Part shown: one piece after another, positions 6,682 through 7,182 of the stretch
How the letters are laid out: the number at the start of each line of letters is the position of its first letter
How positions within the stretch are numbered: position 1 is the stretch's first letter
NCBI GenBank assembly: GCA_031254255.1
Contig: JAIRUT010000025.1
Coordinates: forward strand, 1 to 7,182
Source of the DNA: Coriobacteriales bacterium
Lineage (GTDB): Bacteria > Actinomycetota > Coriobacteriia > Coriobacteriales > UBA8131
Reading direction: 5' to 3'
Length of the DNA stretch: 7,182 bases
Notes under the pieces: model-generated
What the model was told of the DNA's origin: nothing
Seen by the model: only the letters and a program-made list of their open reading frames with translations
The model's database searches: none
Position numbers and translations under genes: made by a program

Positions 6682-6795
6682 TTAACCCTGACGCTGCTTG
6701 TGCCGCGGGTTCTGACAGATCACGAGAACACGGCCATGGCGTCGGATAATCTTGCACTTGTCACACATTTTTTTGACCGAAGGACGTACCTTCAT
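6682..6795 (-). CDS. rpmJ: 50S ribosomal protein L36
   Basis: Smallest large-subunit protein, 37 residues, read directly from the minus strand: [14 protein letters not shown], a basic middle, and [13 protein letters not shown]. The zinc ligands of the C+ form are all present: Cys11, Cys14, Cys27 and His32. The ATG has AAGGG 9 bases upstream. It lies 13 bases before rpsM, the standard neighbour. It is the first gene of the run inside this window, and the upstream DNA has no infA, which commonly precedes it. Confidence 0.97.
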   Translation of the reverse strand: MKVRPSVKKMCDKCKIIRRHGRVLVICQNPRHKQRQG

Positions 6796-6826
6796 TGTTC
6801 AGTTCCCTTCTTTAAGGTAGTTCTCG

Positions 6827-6842
6827 GCAGTACAGCAGTACA
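6827..6842. repeat. Tandem 8-base direct repeat
   Basis: GCAGTACA occurs twice head to tail on the plus strand, 32 bases upstream of the rpmJ start. It may be a chance duplication or an operator-like element; nothing else is known. Confidence 0.6.
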
Positions 6843-6866
6843 TAAAGTCGGAACTAGTCATCTCAA
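6839..6866 (-). promoter_or_regulatory. Weak sigma-70-type promoter candidate for rpmJ and the operon
   Basis: On the minus strand TTGAGA (6866-6861) and TATGTA (6844-6839) are spaced by 16 bases. The -35 matches five of six consensus bases and the -10 only three. A start here would give a leader of about 35 bases before rpmJ. Confidence 0.2.
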
Positions 6867-6963
6867 ACCCATTAATGAAAGCACGTGCGCGTTTCTTGAG
6901 CGTTAATGTGGCTCTTGAAGCGCTGGTTCGAACCTTCTGGGTTTATTCGTTTTTATCTATATG

Positions 6964-6984
6964 AACGCCGCAGCCGCAGGCGTT
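6964..6984. other. Inverted repeat, 6-base arms
   Basis: AACGCC and GGCGTT flank a 9-base GC-rich centre. Read on the plus strand the stem is followed by TTATTTG, a poor T-run, and on the minus strand by no T-run. It could be a weak terminator for plus-strand transcription or part of the operon leader. I make no firm call. Confidence 0.35.
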
Positions 6985-7006
6985 TATTTGCTCTCTTACA
7001 AAAGCT

Positions 7007-7034
7007 TTTATGTTCTTTACCAGTCTTTATTCAA
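7007..7034 (-). promoter_or_regulatory. Second weak promoter candidate upstream of rpmJ
   Basis: On the minus strand TTGAAT (7034-7029) and CATAAA (7012-7007) are 16 bases apart, each matching four of six consensus bases. Use of it would give a leader of about 200 bases carrying the 6964-6984 inverted repeat. This is speculative in AT-rich DNA. Confidence 0.18.
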
Positions 7035-7077
7035 AACAGCTGAGTGATGAATTCCGCTTTTTGAGAGACAGGCTAAC

Positions 7078-7182
7078 ATGAGTTCAGTTCAAATCCTGCG
7101 ATTCCAGCAAACTTTTCTTAATGGATCACAAGTCCTATATCAAACCGAAACTCATCTATTTAAAACGATATGTTATACGACC
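7078..7182 (+). CDS. Possible start of an unrecognised plus-strand gene (open at the window edge)
   Basis: An ATG at 7078 opens a frame of 35 codons with no stop before the window ends. It begins MSSVQILRFQQ and continues with polar and aromatic residues. A GAGAGACAGG stretch ends 5 bases before the ATG and could serve as a ribosome binding site. I recognise no family. If real, it would be divergent from the rpmJ operon, with 282 bases between the two starts. A 35-codon open frame is easily found by chance, so confidence is low. Confidence 0.2.
   Translation, partial: MSSVQILRFQQTFLNGSQVLYQTETHLFKTICYTT

Larger units (their letters stand above)
6796..7182. other. Upstream region of the operon without a recognisable gene
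   Basis: These 387 bases are visibly richer in A and T than the genes beside them. No infA, map, adk or secY sequence is present in any frame. They contain a tandem 8-base repeat (6827-6842), an inverted repeat (6964-6984), two weak promoter candidates facing rpmJ, and a plus-strand frame open from 7078 to the edge. The region probably holds the promoter and untranslated leader of the operon that begins with rpmJ. The S4 repressor site known in the alpha operon leader of E. coli could not be recognised here. Confidence 0.5.

Noticed and set aside
6799..6861. A 20-codon minus-strand frame ending three bases before the rpmJ start (MTSSDFMYCCTAENY...)
   Set aside because: The position suggests a leader peptide, but the ATG lacks a spaced Shine-Dalgarno and the frame is very short.
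6925..6934. GGTTCGAACC palindrome resembling a T-arm loop
   Set aside because: Neither strand has flanking stems that pair as a T-arm or acceptor stem; it is a 10-base palindrome only.
6961..7047. A 28-codon plus-strand frame starting MNAAAAGVYLL
   Set aside because: It has no ribosome binding site, is short, and its first part is simply the GC-rich inverted repeat.
7087..7109. GTTCAAATCCTGCGATTCCAGCA on the plus strand, resembling the 3' end of a tRNA
   Set aside because: The T-stem 5' arm does not pair with CCTGC and no matching 5' acceptor arm lies within a tRNA length upstream. It could be a relic, but the evidence is too thin.

Overview
The window holds the distal part of a bacterial ribosomal-protein/alpha operon, all on the minus strand. 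In transcription order it reads rpmJ (L36), rpsM (S13), rpsK (S11), rpsD (S4), rpoA (RNA polymerase alpha), rplQ (L17), then a glucose-6-phosphate isomerase gene. After a 373-base gap comes the 5' part of ileS, which runs out of the window at base 1. The organism is a bacterium. The alpha C-terminal domain, the L17 N-terminus and the GQPIE form of the IleRS active-site region resemble Actinomycetota, perhaps a Coriobacteriia-like lineage. This is a recollection of family patterns, not a database result, and I hold it at about even odds.

Layout from right to left. Bases 6796-7182 carry no recognisable conserved gene: infA, which often precedes rpmJ, is not there, and a plus-strand reading frame starting at 7078 is still open at the window edge. 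Bases 3423-6795 are a tight run of translation and transcription genes with gaps of 24 bases or less and one stop/start overlap. Bases 1515-3404 encode the isomerase, 18 bases after rplQ and so probably co-transcribed. Bases 1142-1514 hold no convincing gene but contain several hairpins in the leader sense of ileS. Bases 1-1141 encode IleRS residues 1-380.

The most notable observation is in rpoA. The reading frame is intact and well conserved over both domains, but an in-frame TAG at 4524-4526 sits in the flexible linker between the N-terminal assembly domain (235 residues) and the DNA-binding C-terminal domain. If the TAG were a sense codon, alpha would be 313 residues, a normal length. TAG is also the stop of rpsK two genes upstream, so a genome-wide recoding of TAG is unlikely. 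The choices are a sequencing or assembly error, a recent nonsense mutation, readthrough, or a real split alpha with a separately initiated C-terminal domain.

Other unusual points are a 160-residue basic-then-acidic tail on L17, a Cys/Pro/Ser-rich insert of about 50 residues in the isomerase, a Gly/Ala/Ser/Thr-rich insert in the IleRS editing domain, and the structured leader before ileS. I see no mobile element, CRISPR array, or defence or biosynthetic system. Apart from the rpoA stop the window is largely ordinary housekeeping DNA.
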